Shown in pieces: positions 1-11,139 of a stretch of 64,000 bases of DNA. Origin of the DNA: Ricordea florida (Eukaryota > Cnidaria > Anthozoa > Corallimorpharia > Ricordeidae); assembly GCA_949710005.1 (NCBI GenBank), contig OX453275.1, positions 31,444,718 through 31,508,717 of the forward strand, given 5' to 3'. Position numbers and translations under genes: made by a program. Position 1 is the first letter of the stretch. Each line of letters starts with the position of its first letter. Below the pieces are notes generated by a model. The model was given only the letters and a program-made list of their open reading frames with translations, was not told the DNA's origin and searched no databases.

Positions 1-634
1 CTTGGGACGTTCGAGACACGCGTCATTTTGCTCTGTAGGATTGCATAGATTTCCTAGATTCAAACGTACTTGAAGTCTTGTAATGAATATAGAGCCGTTT
101 CCAATAGCGTCTTGTTGACTACTGAAGTTAGCAAATCCAGGCTAATCAATCTAACCATTTAAAACACAGGAATAAAGTCCAAACAAACTGATCAGAACTC
201 AAAGCAATGCAAATACATGTAGTCTACATTCATGTCCAAGTTTACAGCTCACTGGAAAACCCTGGCAAGACTACTACAGTTGGTTTAAATTTTTAAGTTA
301 AAGTTTTTAATATCATCTTGTAAAACTATAACTAACATATATTTTGACCTTTTTGTCCTTTTTTCCATTGTTACCTCAATTCTTTCTATCTTTTTTGTTT
401 TCATAATGATAATTTATAATGATTTTATCTGTAGTGTGGCAAAATGAAAATACAAAAGTAGATCTAGATACAATGCACAATTGGTTTAGAAAGATTCTGT
501 CGCCATTCTTTTCTCGCAGCTCTACAAAACCAAAGCAGTTGTGAAAGTAATTTCCAGATTAAGTTGGGAACCACTTTATGGTAATCTGAAAGTAATTTTA
601 AAGATCAACCTCAATTATTGTTATTTACTTTCAG

Positions 635-1468
635 TTTCCAGCAGTTGTGAGTCTTGACACTCAGAGTACATCATCAAATGCAAGTTCACAAAACAAAGAA
701 AGCTTAAAAACCAGACAATTTATTCCTAAGGACTGCACAAAACCTGGTAAACTTGGAGAATGCTCAAGTGACACTGATGTTTATACTGACACAGATGATG
801 ATGATGATGTTGCAATTGTCAATGAAGAGAGGACAAGCCTCTTCACTGCTCTAAAAAGTAGATTTAATAATAATGATAATTCTCACATGAGCACAACAAA
901 GGATTTGACAGCACAAGAGGATATAAACATTTCTGCCCAGAATTCTTGTATTAAAAGCAATGTGTGCAACAAAAAGTTAGCAAAGAGTCAAAAAACCAGT
1001 GAAATCATTGACCTTTCATCTTCAGACGATGATAATGTAAGTAGTGAGCACAAAAGCAGGGTGGCACGTCAAAACACAGAAACAGCAGGGAATGAATGTG
1101 TTGTGTTAGGATCACAGAAGCATAGAATATGGAAAACACTGCCTTCAGATAAGGACAACCATCAACAAAAATTTTCGTCAATCAAGAAATGTGTGGAAAA
1201 GTTTGTAGATTTATCTCAATCTGATTGCGAATCTGACTCCAACAGTGATGACAGTACTGAGCTTCCATGCATGCTGCCTCCCTCCTGTGTTTCCTTTGCC
1301 AAAGTGATGCATCAGACAGGATCAGAGTCAGACAAAAGTGTGGGTGGCATTGATTCAAGAACAAGAGAAAGCACTGCTGACTCTGACGAAGACTCTACAT
1401 GTAGGATTCCCTGCAAAAAGAAGAAGAGGTCAACCGAAGGGGTTCTTCTTCAAGGAAAAAAAAGTCTG
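635..1468 (+). CDS. EME1: EME1-like exon 2, copy A (disordered, SIM-containing)
   Basis: This internal exon of 278 codons, phase 0 at both ends, lies between a pyrimidine-rich TTTCAG acceptor and a G|GTAAGT donor. It has no ATG at its start because it is internal; the reading frame begins FPAVV. It is low complexity, rich in Ser, Asp, Lys and Thr. Two hydrophobic-acidic motifs, EIIDLSSSDDD and KFVDLSQSD, look like SUMO-interaction motifs, and CKKKKR near the end looks like a nuclear localisation signal. Human EME1 also has an acidic N-terminus with a SIM-like motif. The frame is open with no lesion, and copy B is about 96% identical in protein. Assignment to EME1 rests on the downstream ERCC4-like exon rather than on this exon. 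Confidence 0.75.
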
Positions 1469-1835
1469 GTAAGTAGCAATATCACTATTCAGTATTTTGT
1501 ATAGACATACACCTGTACTGTACTAGTTTAAAGTGCTCAAGGTAATATAAATTATCAAACACAAAATGGCTCTCAGTGAATCATCACATGTTAAACACCA
1601 AGAAGAGAGTTGTTATAAAAGACATTGCATGGCATTTTCGTTAAAGTTTGCTGATACCATATGGTGGCCAAACGTGTTTTTCTAGATTGATTGGTACATT
1701 ATTTCTGCTCAAACAAATCAAAATTTAAGATGCAAGGTTGAGGTGTGTTTCCTTCAAATTTCTAAACACATCTCATTGCTTAATTTGCTTGTCATTAGCA
1801 TGTATGTATTATTTGTCAATTTAAGAAGCTCTTAC

Positions 1836-2024
1836 CAGGGGTTTCAATAGAAGCCAGCAACCGGCGAATTTTGCCACCTTCTTCCCAAATCATCGCCGCC
1901 TACTTTCTAACATTAAACTTCTTTTTGGTCCCATGAGTTTCTTGAGTCACAGAATGTCTCACCTGTTTCAGCCGCCTACTTTAATATGGTCAGCCGTCTA
2001 CTTTAGAACTTACTGAAACCCCTG
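1836..2024. mobile_element. 189 bp hAT-like MITE, only in copy A
   Basis: The inverted ends are CAGGGGTTTCA and TGAAACCCCTG. The insert is flanked by the direct repeat TCTTAC (1830-1835 and 2025-2030). Copy B has the unoccupied site with one TCTTAC at 36,325-36,330, so the insertion followed the duplication. Ends starting CAGGGG suggest hAT, although a hAT target duplication is usually 8 bp and only 6 match here. No coding content. Confidence 0.75.
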
Positions 2025-3539
2025 TCTTACCCGTCATTGGCATTTTCATTTATAATTAACAGCTATATTTTTGCAAAAGAGTTCACTGGCATATAGTATT
2101 TTATGGTGATTTTGTTTTCAGGACTTTCTAGTTTTTAAAAAGACCAGTGTTACTCAGTCTGTATAATTTTGAGATTGGTTTTCCAGTATTTGGGTGTTTT
2201 TCACCACAGCAGCTTTTGACAGCCAAAGTTGTAACATGATTGCTGTTAAACCAGATGGAAAACATACTGTACTTTATTTTTATTAGCATCTCGAATTTCT
2301 CAGAAACAAAGAATAATGCAAAATACTCCAGGAGCTAAGTATAGAGAACGTGTGATACTACCATTATTGTACATGTACATGTTAATTGTGGAATGGAGTC
2401 TACCTGTTCTTATAATAATTGTAAGTTATTTACATGTTAAATAAATCAATATAAACATGTACTGGTACATGAAAAGATATTACTCAATTGTGACTGGTTA
2501 AGAGCAGTGCAGTTCAAGTGTACTTTAACACCAGTGCAAAAAGTGTAACACCAGTGCAAATTACAAATCAGAGTTTTTTTGTAATAAGTAAAAAGTAATT
2601 GTATGGCTTTCTTGTTCAATTTGTGATTTCTTTGCACTCGTTAGTTTTTTTCAAAAAGCTCACCTGTTTAAATAAATCGCAAATTGAACTTGAAACCATT
2701 ATGACAACCATTACAAATACTTAGGTGAAAAAGCAAGCATGGGATCAAACACAAGAGGCCAAAAAAGAAGAGAAGGAAAAAGAGAAACAGGCAAGACAAC
2801 TAGCCAGATCACAGTTAAGGAAACCAAAGTAAAAAGAAAAGCTTTTGAAACAGGTTTGTAGGTAACCAAACTTTTAATTCTTGTTTTAAGTGAGCTGAAA
2901 AAAAACTCCATTTTTCTGTTGAGGTGGTTAGATCAGTGCATGTACCTGTAGTCATTGTGCTAGAGAATGGCAACATGCATTTAATTACTTTCTACAGCTG
3001 TAAAGTTGAAACCAGTAATAGCACATGTATATGTATGTGTGTTTTTATAAAAAAAGTGAAGTATTAATAGCTTTGATTGATTTTTATCCAGTGAATGTTT
3101 GTTCTTGTGAAACAGATATTGTTCCTTTAGAGTTTACCATACTGTACATGTATGTAATTATTACTACATGTATAATTATTTTCTAGCAGTAAAGTTGTCA
3201 AAGAGACTCTCCATCATAGGAGAATGTTTTTTTTTTCTGACATCTCTCTCTTTTTTGGAACATTGACAAATCACAGCTGGAACAAACATGAAAGTGGCTG
3301 GCACTATCATTCTTTCAATAATTTATTGTTGAAATATGATTATGGCAATAGACCTTGGAAACAAGTGATTTATTCCTGGTATGACCAACTAGTTACTATT
3401 TTGGGGGTCTTTCTCCACCCTCCTCTTACTAAACCCATGTTCCATGTTGATTTATAGTACTGTATTAAATTGGAAACATCACTCCAATTCTGGCAACAAT
3501 TGATTGGGGAGTGGGGGACAATACAGACAAAGCTACCTT

Positions 3540-6115
3540 ATATTAGGCCATCTTTGCTGTTGTTGGGGAGCACAAGGCGTCAACATGGACCTCCACCTGA
3601 CTCTATTTTTGGCAGTTCTCTTTGCCTCTGTCCAAGTAATATGTTTTTCTTAGCAAGCTCATCTTGCACACTTTGCCTCCATGATTGCTTTGGGCGGCCT
3701 CTTCTTCTGAACCCCTGAGGATTCCACTCAGACGCGGAAGAAGTAACATTATTCCAGGCTTCCGAAGCGGATGCCCAATCCATTTTCATTGTCTTCTCTT
3801 AATGGTTTCTTCTGTGCGACTGTGTTGTGTCCTTACCCATAGTTCTTCATGTGAAATGACCTCTGGCCAATGGATATTCAGAAAGAAAACCCAGGGAAGT
3901 GCAGACTTTAAAGTCAGTGGCAGAGTTATAAGTGATGGTAGTCTTAAATCGAAAATATTAAAGAGACAATTCTTAAGTGTAATTACTAAGGAGGATCTTT
4001 AAAACATATTTCCCAAAATGGACTCTGATCCTAAACGTGCCCTCTGGTCATTAACAATCTCATTAACACGGAGTCCTGAAACAACTGTCTTCATTAAACC
4101 CTAACAAGGCCTTTGGCCCAGACCAGATTCATATTTTCATATTTTCTGAGAACTTTAGCTGACTGGAATTCTCTCCCTCAGGCCATTGTATTATCAAGTT
4201 CATTAGAGTCTTTTAAATCTTATCAGGTTTTCTTAAATATTAGTTATAAGGTCAATTTTATGAATTTTATTATTTTATGAGTTTTTTTTTTTTTATTGTC
4301 TTACGGTTGGTGTGATTCTTAGTAATTTTATGTAAGTTGTTGATGAACACTTGTTGATAAAGGTTTGCAATGTCTTAATCAGCAGTTTTGTCGATCTCCA
4401 TGTTTCCAAACGATACATAAGGACAGACTTCATGTTCATATTGAAAATCCTGAGTTTTGTTTGCAATCTGATACATTTTTCCTTCCACACAGGCATAAGC
4501 ATTGAGAATGGTGATTGCACCTTCCTTATCCTGGCTATTATGATTGTCCTTGTCAGTTCATTGATGATGCTTCCCAACAGCATCCCCATGAAGTTTCAAT
4601 GATTCTTGTTGCCTCACACTAATTCGCATCTGCTTTGTTTCATAAATGTTGATTTTGAACCCAACCTGCTCACCAGTCTCTTGTAGTTTTTCTCCTTTCA
4701 CTTGCATATCAACCAGTTGGTATGTTAGTAAGCAAAGATCGTCAGCATAGTCCAAGTCTTCTAGACATTGGGTCAATATCCACTGGAGACCCAAACCTTT
4801 ACCCTAATTTGTGTTCTTCAAAACCCAATCAAGTACCATGAGGAACAGCAACAGGGAAAAACATCCCTGTCTAACACCAGTCTAGACCTTGATGGACTCG
4901 GTCATATAGTTCCTCCATGAAGCACTTAGCAAGTAAAGCCGTGATACTGAACCTTAAGCATATTGATGACTTTATCAGGTATACCATAATGACGAAGATC
5001 CTCCACATAGCCTCCCTATCCAGAGAATCAAAGGCTTTCTCAAGCTCCACGAATAGCAAGTACAGGAGGGAAGACCACTCGATTGTTTGTTCTATAATAA
5101 TCCTCAGTGTGGCAATTTGACTGATGACTGATAACGACTCTTTCTAATTCCTGCCTGCTTATCTCTCAGGGCTTTGTAAACAGCCACCTTCATTCGGTTC
5201 AATATGAGAGCAACATTATTCCCCTCCAGTTACCACACAAACTATTAAAGGTTGCCTTTCTTTGCCAGCTTTACTAGAAGACCTTACTTCCATTCGTCTG
5301 GAATCTCTTCTTTCTCCCATACAAAATTTAGAATTCTATGCAGTGCTTCCACAATACAAGGCCTTCCCTGCTTCTATTCTTCAGGAGAGATGTTATCCAC
5401 CCCTGGAGCTTTGGCATTCTTCAGTTGATTGAGTGCTGTTCTAATTTCTCCTCTGTTAATAGGTCCTTTGTTGATGTTCAGGAAAACATCTGCAGGTCAA
5501 GGATCTGGTAATTGGCTTGGGGCTTGTCTGTTGAATATGGATTCAAAATGTCTTTTCTAACGCTGAAGGGCGATTCTGATTGCATTTTATCCCGCTACGT
5601 CTTCTGCTTCTCATGCAGTATGTGCTCTCAATTAAGTTCCTTTTGTCTCTTCGGCAAGATTTCTTAACCTCTCTGTTCTTCTCGTTGTAGTGACTGTTTG
5701 CTTCACATTTCCCTTGTCTTGTTTGAGCATCATTCAGTTTCTGTTTGGCCTTCTGTCTTTCTTCAATCTTCCTGTATTTCTTGTCAGATAGCTACCCCTT
5801 CCAGGTCCTTTCCATAAGTCCGAGAACACTCTCATGCGTATCAACAAGTATCATTTTATAATATCTTGGGCCTACACACCACCATCCTTGTCTACATTTC
5901 TTACTTCTTCTCATTCTTCTTTAAGGAATAGGGATTCAAACCGGTTTTGCAAACTCATTTTGAAAGGCCTGTTTTGTTTCAGGGTCTCACAGTTTCATGA
6001 CATCAAAATAATTTCCTTCTTGTAGTTATGAACGGCTTTATTGCAGCCAGCTTGATCTTTGGAGAAGCACTACCACAAGGTGATGGTCAGACCCAATATT
6101 GGCTTCCCTTTTTAC
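3540..6115 (-). mobile_element. Non-LTR retrotransposon remnant in an EME1 intron, copy A
   Basis: Read on the minus strand from the right: the SDHH motif of an APE-type endonuclease at about 6,070-6,105, the linker to the reverse transcriptase (NRGEIRTALNQLKNAKAPG-like, about 5,380-5,470), a FDSLDREAMW segment near 5,000, the catalytic YADD box near 4,745, and a C-terminal RRRGRPKQSW tail near 3,690. Many frameshifts and stops break it, so it is dead. It lies antisense to EME1. The same remnant is in copy B, so it predates the duplication. Copy B lacks the bases equivalent to about 2,990-4,080, including the C-terminal tail. I cannot assign the clade. Confidence 0.8.
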
Positions 6116-6949
6116 AATTCCCTTTTTACAAAAAAATTCATGCACATCCTGTAGTCTAGGTACATGTAATTAAGGATCTGACTTTAAGTTTTCTTAAGTA
6201 TTTCTTCTTAAAGATTGTACAGTAGCTACATGACATTAATTGTATTGCCCTGCCATGTAAAGAATTGCCTTTGCTTTTAAACCTCTTTTCAGGTCGACAA
6301 AATGAATCAGAAGGCAAATCGACTTGATACCTGTGTCAAGGTATGACTATCAGTATATTCAATGTTTTTTAAAAACTCATTAATAATGCATAAAGAAAAC
6401 ACAAAGGAAACAAATGTTTTGTAATGAGTGTCTTTGTATTTGATAAAGACACGGCTAACATTTGTGTTCAATTTTCTTGGTCAAAATACACCAAAATCCA
6501 AAGTTAAGTGTAATTATGAATAGGTCCATTTGAAGCCATTCAATAGGCTCACATTTCATGCTTTGTCAGTATAAAACAATTGGCTATACCTCATGTTTTA
6601 TACTTGATTAAGCACTTCTGCTTGTTTATTAAACCACACTTAAGAAATTAGTTTTCTTGAATTCTAATATTATTGTACATCATACTTCATTTTCTTTTGT
6701 CTGCTATTGAATTTGAATTGCCTGGAATGATTAAACAACAAAACTGTGAGGTGAAGATTTCTATAAGGTGATTTTGTAGTTGTTGAGAAGAAAAGCCCAA
6801 AGCCGACTGTCAACAGTTGGTGGGGACCACAGGTAGGCTGTCTTCTTGTTTAAGGAAAGTTCTTTTGAAAGGGAAAGTTACAGTACTCTATTATTGGAGA
6901 AAAGAAACTGGTCAGTGTGGGGGTGGGAAATTGAAACACACTAAAACAC

Positions 6950-7100
6950 TGTTTATAAATTAGTTGATAACGCAAGTTTTACCACTGTAGAATTTAAGGA
7001 TGCTGATGAGGGAATATGGGGGGTAATGAGGGGATTAGTGCTCACAATGTGAGCACCTCTTAAACCTCACAGTGGTAAATCTTGATTTATCAGCTTCTTT
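6950..7100. mobile_element. Short inverted-repeat element (MITE), copy A
   Basis: The left arm reads AGTTGATAACGCAAGTTTTACCACTG in short form, and the right arm is its complement (CAGTGGTAAATCTTGATTTATCAG in short form). The element is about 140 bp, non-coding, and shared with copy B (about 40,315-40,465). A related but different copy sits at about 50,740-50,895. Confidence 0.6.
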
Positions 7101-7308
7101 GATGAACTACATGTAGTTTTTGTGTGTTTTAATAAGCTTTTATTGACTTAAATCATCCTGAATTTAAAGTTTTCTTAAGAAACTAAACATTTAGTAAGAA
7201 TAAAAATATCAGTTTGGGTTAGTGTAAATTGTCAATGTTATTTTTAAAAGTAGCTATAGTTAGCAATTCCATGGCTGTGTACATGTTGTGATTGGGCAGA
7301 ACAAGCTT

Positions 7309-7359
7309 TTTATTATTATTATTTTTATTATTAATATTATTATTATTATTATCATATTA

Positions 7360-7397
<38 letters not shown>
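7309..7397. repeat. (ATT)n microsatellite, copy A
   Basis: A run of ATT/TAT trinucleotides with a few interruptions. The copy B counterpart (40,665-40,767) is longer. It lies just upstream of the 28 nt EME1 exon. A second shorter tract at about 7,647-7,690 is the site where copy B gained an ISL2EU insertion. Confidence 0.9.
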
Positions 7398-7748
7398 GTT
7401 ACAATTCTCTCTAGTTTTTTGTGTTGTTCTGGGTTTTCTGAGTCATGTCTTAACAACTCCCCGCAGCATAGAGGCACATCACTATCTGCAACAGGTGAGC
7501 AGTTCTGAGGATGACCAACAACTGTTAACTTCCAAGGGTTTCAGGTAGATCTGGCTTCCCGCACCAGGCTTTAGTGTTTTTTGAGATACATCCGAGTGCA
7601 CCAATTATGACTGGTAATACTGTCACTTTTTAGGCTCCATGAATCCTTATTATCATTATTATTATTAATATTATTTATTATTATTATTACACTGGTGTTG
7701 ATTTCATCACCCTGAATTAAAATCTGCACTATTTTTACTTTCTTTTAG

Positions 7749-7928
7749 CAAATTCTCGTTTCTATTGACCCTGCTTTGTTGAACATTGGCCAGCTTCAAG
7801 AGGAAAGTGTTCTCGTTCAAACGTTGAACGATTTGGGAGCTGGTTACAACATAAAGCCCCAGCCTACCCCTGCCAGTGTGACATGGCAGAGGACTGTCTT
7901 TGAGCATGATGTAGGGGGAACACTTCAG
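7749..7928 (+). CDS. EME1: EME1-like exon with start of the ERCC4-type domain, copy A
   Basis: Sixty codons, phase 0 at both ends, acceptor TTTTAG and donor CAG|GTAAGT. The first strand (QILVSIDPALLN) and the PASVTWQR segment match the beginning of the non-catalytic nuclease-like domain of EME1, where other EME1 proteins have a DP-LL strand and an SVTW motif. The exon is undamaged here. Copy B carries a TAG and a one-base deletion in the same exon. Nothing resembling the next exons of the domain could be found between this exon and the ROCO gene. Confidence 0.75.
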
Positions 7929-8604
7929 GTAAGTTTAATATCAAAGAAAAGCAACTATTCTGGAATGCTTTTAGACAGAGGACGTTTACTAAGGAGAGTC
8001 TAGTTTCATCAAACACTTAAACAGTTCTACGCTACGGAGTGCTACCTCTGGTGAGACGTTTCTGTCAATCGAACATGTTTTAGCAGGCGCGCCTTCTGTA
8101 GTTAATACATGTTGAAAGAACGTTCTTGACTACATTACGACCGATTTGACGGGCCTGCGAAGTTAGTCTCAAAAATAAGGTGTGCCGGTGATCATGGTAC
8201 AAGTACATGCGCGTTGTTTTAGATTTCACCCTTTTCACGTAAAGTTTGTGGTTAGAAACTCTTTCGTTCTAAACCTGCAGTGTTAAATTGCGTAGGAAAT
8301 CTTCATCAATGTCTCCACTAGCAGTGCAAGTTAGTATATGATTTGTTTCATGTATTCAGCAAATTTTTTCCAAAGATCATGGCGGGAATTGCAGCATATT
8401 TTGTGGGAATAAGTTGTCTAATAAAACAATTTTTTTATAGGTTCACGGCGACTGTTGAAGAGCCAAGGGTCACAAACTAAACAACTTGTCGCAATCAAAG
8501 TAGCGGGGCGGGATATTGCTTTTACTAATCAAGTAAAATCAGGAATCATGGATTATCGATGATTTAATCAATGATACGCGAATGTAAACTGAAATACTAT
8601 TCAA

Positions 8605-9026
8605 GTATAATACAAAATCTAAATACTTATAATGATAATAAATTTGTATATCGCTCTTTTTCATATGGATATGTTCAAAGGCGCTTTGGATCAATTCTAC
8701 TATTACTTAATGAATTAATTAATTATTTACAATCAAACTTTATCAAAGGTCGACCACAACACTGGGGTCTACGTCCCCTACTCCATTCTAACAGTGTTGT
8801 GGGATATTTAACGTCTCATAAGAACAGCGTTGTGAGACGGGGCCTACAGTTTTTCGTCCTTATTCGAGAAGACTAGAATGTCTAACCATTTGCATATTTC
8901 ATAACAAAGGCAGTACATTCTCCTCAGTTATTTTAAGACCTTGAGTGCTGGTCCGGCCGAGGTTTGAACTCACGACCTTCCGCTCGACAGGCCGGCACTC
9001 TAACAACTGAGATAACGGGGCGGCGG
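8605..9026 (-). mobile_element. tRNA-headed SINE, copy A
   Basis: On the minus strand the right end reads like a tRNA gene: an A-box-like stretch (GTTAGCTCAGTTGGTAGAG in the better-kept copy B) followed by a B box (GAGTTCAAACCTC). A conserved body of about 300 bp and an AT-rich tail follow. Four copies of the family are in this window (also 19,185, 20,330 and 46,295), all with the tRNA head on the minus strand. This copy and 46,295-46,716 are the same insertion duplicated. The rest of 7,929-10,834 holds no gene that I can recognise. Confidence 0.85.
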
Positions 9027-10834
9027 TTATACACAGCAGTTAGTAAATAAGATGAAAATATAATACACCAAGGGCAGAAGGTACTATTTAAAAAGCTACA
9101 AATACATGACTACAGTTAATATTTGGGGGTGTATGCGTGAGTGCCATTGCAAGTGAAACGTGACAGCTGGAAAAAAAAACTAAGTTACTAGAAATGCCTA
9201 AGGGCGAAAAAAAGGGCTAAGAATATGTAAAACGGTTTTGATTACGCTAATTTAGTGCTCAATGAGGCGAAAAGAGAAGTTGTATAGACTAAGGCCTTGT
9301 CACGTGGCTAAACTTAAAACTCACGGTAAAGGGAATTACAAAGTATTAAGCACTAGAAAAAACAATTATCCTAGGCAAATATATCCCAACAAAGGTATCG
9401 AGATAACTGCACCTACACATCGGATCCCCCTCGGGCTCTAAGTAGCCAAAGATTGATGACTACAAAAAAAGACCTTGTCTAACTAAAACACTTTAACTGG
9501 AGGCGACAACTACTGAAGACTAAAAGCTACTGGTAAAATTCCGCTATTATCTACTAAATATTTCCACTTGTAAGGCCAATGTGTAACGCCAAACAAAATT
9601 GACCAATCAGGGAGAATCATTTGTAATGATCGAAAACAGACAAGCCTCACTTTGGTGTTCTGTACAATTATTACAGCAAATCAAACAGCACCCAAGTCAC
9701 TCATCCTTCAAAACACTTTAAATATATACATTATGCACTTCTGGGAGTGAAAGGGATAAACTAAAACTAAGAAGAAACTTGAAGTGGCTTGGCCAATGCA
9801 GTTGTTTAATATTTATCCATTAGCAGTGATGATCACACCAGCACATGAAATTATCACAAATTCCTAAGGAAATAAGAACAAAGACAATACTTCAATTGGA
9901 ATAATATCCTGCTGACCAAATTTATTACAGCAAGTGTTTGTAGCCAATGCATATATCTGGAAAGCGGTTTTAAAAAGCAAACAATAATCACAGTGAGCAT
10001 TGAGAAAATTAGTTTTACCTTAAAGTATATTTACCACTAGATAATCTCCAAATATTCTTAAAACAAAATGTATGGCACTCACTAAGGAGAATTGCTACTC
10101 GTATCCAGAGAGTAAAAGGGTTACATGAATCACAAAATTCCTTCACAGTGTGGTCATCTGATTTTGTCTGAAAAGATTTGCATTTATGATAAATTCGCTC
10201 CAACAGAGGCCTACTCTGGGACCTTGAGTCTCATTAAGTCTACTTAAATTGCCATGTTTATTTTTTCCGTAAATTTTGCTTAGGTCGCCTAAAGTCGCCC
10301 AAAGTTACGGTGACTTAGGGTCCCAGAGTACTGTAGGCCTTAACAACATGTTTTAACTTTTTTGTTCACAGAACTGACTTAACCACTTCCAGCTATCAAT
10401 TAATGCAGCAAGCTACATGTGTGATATATAGGTTTCCTTAAATTTTTGGTAACTACATGTATCAGTTAGTAAATATTCTAAGAAATACATGCAGTAACTA
10501 ACATGAAATTAGAATAGATGCAGATAGTGTTTTTACCATGCTAAGTTGTTCAAACATATTCAGTTTGGTAAAGTATATAAAATACTATCTACAGCTTGTT
10601 GGGAAACTCAGCTTCACAGATTATTGTTCATGTCGTGGATGTAATGTAAATTTCCCAGGTTACCATTACCATAGTGTATTTATACCTTCGCTTCAGTGGT
10701 AACTGATAAAAACACAGGATCAGGTGTCATTACAGTCCTCCTACATGAACAATGGCTGATTCGTGTTCCGATCGTCATCATTAAGAATAAAGATTGTTTA
10801 ACGACAGGATTTGAATTTATATATCTACACTAAC

Positions 10835-11139
10835 CTAGTATTTCATCTTGCAGCAGAACTTTCGTACCAAATCCCTCCTGCCCACCTCATTCAGACCCTT
10901 GGCCAGGTTCCCGTATGTAGCTGCACTTCCCTCTCTGTCCATCCATTTTATTAACATTTGGTAACTTTTATCATATGATTTAGGGGAATCGGAATCTATT
11001 TCATCAAGGCGCGCATCTGGCAGGTCTAGGGCGCGTCCAAACTGTTTCCAGTTGCCGCCTTCAAGTACGCGATAGGCTAGGTCGTCGATCTCTTGTTCAG
11101 TGGGGCTGCCATCCTTGTAAGACCACTGCTCCTCAGCGG
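10835..11139 (-). CDS. ROCO copy A exon 4: death domain 2 and C-terminus
   Basis: The 305 nt terminal exon begins after a CAG acceptor with AEEQWSYKDG. It contains a death domain (LAYRVLEGGNWKQFGRALDL, DEIDSDSP, GLNEVGRRDLVRKF) and stops with TAG at 10,835. Copy B 49,312-49,616 is nearly identical. Death domain 2 is the one kept in both genes. Confidence 0.88.

Larger units (their letters stand above)
635..7928 (+). pseudogene. EME1: EME1-like gene, copy A: 5' part, disabled
   Basis: EME1 is the non-catalytic partner of MUS81, which cuts branched DNA in the nucleus. Exons with GT-AG borders and consistent phases are 635-1468, 2122-2160, 2725-2853, 6293-6340, 6780-6832, 7467-7494 and 7749-7928. 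The 53 and 28 nt exons together restore phase 0. Order in the protein: an acidic, serine-rich region with two SUMO-interaction-like motifs and a basic cluster; a charged coiled coil; then the start of the ERCC4-like domain (QILVSIDPALLN, later PASVTW), which aligns with EME1 proteins as I know them. Exon 1 would lie left of the window (compare copy B, 33,973). The coiled-coil exon has an in-frame TAA at 2830-2832 where copy B has GAA. No later ERCC4 or helix-hairpin-helix exons are seen. It is a pseudogene or truncated gene unless the stop is an assembly error. Confidence 0.72.

Noticed and set aside
647-649. GTG as start codon of the EME1 285-codon frame
   Set aside because: The frame is open upstream to a good splice acceptor and joins in phase to exon 1 of copy B; GTG is just a valine codon inside an internal exon.
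2312-2346. Possible extra EME1 exon (KQRIMQNTPGA-like) after a CTCAG acceptor, with counterpart in copy B
   Set aside because: Its length to the nearest GT (35 nt) breaks the phase between the neighbouring exons, and the gene reads well without it.
9000-9026. A genuine tRNA gene
   Set aside because: The A and B boxes belong to a repeated element with an AT-rich tail in several copies; the head is mutated and the cloverleaf is poor, so it is a SINE head.
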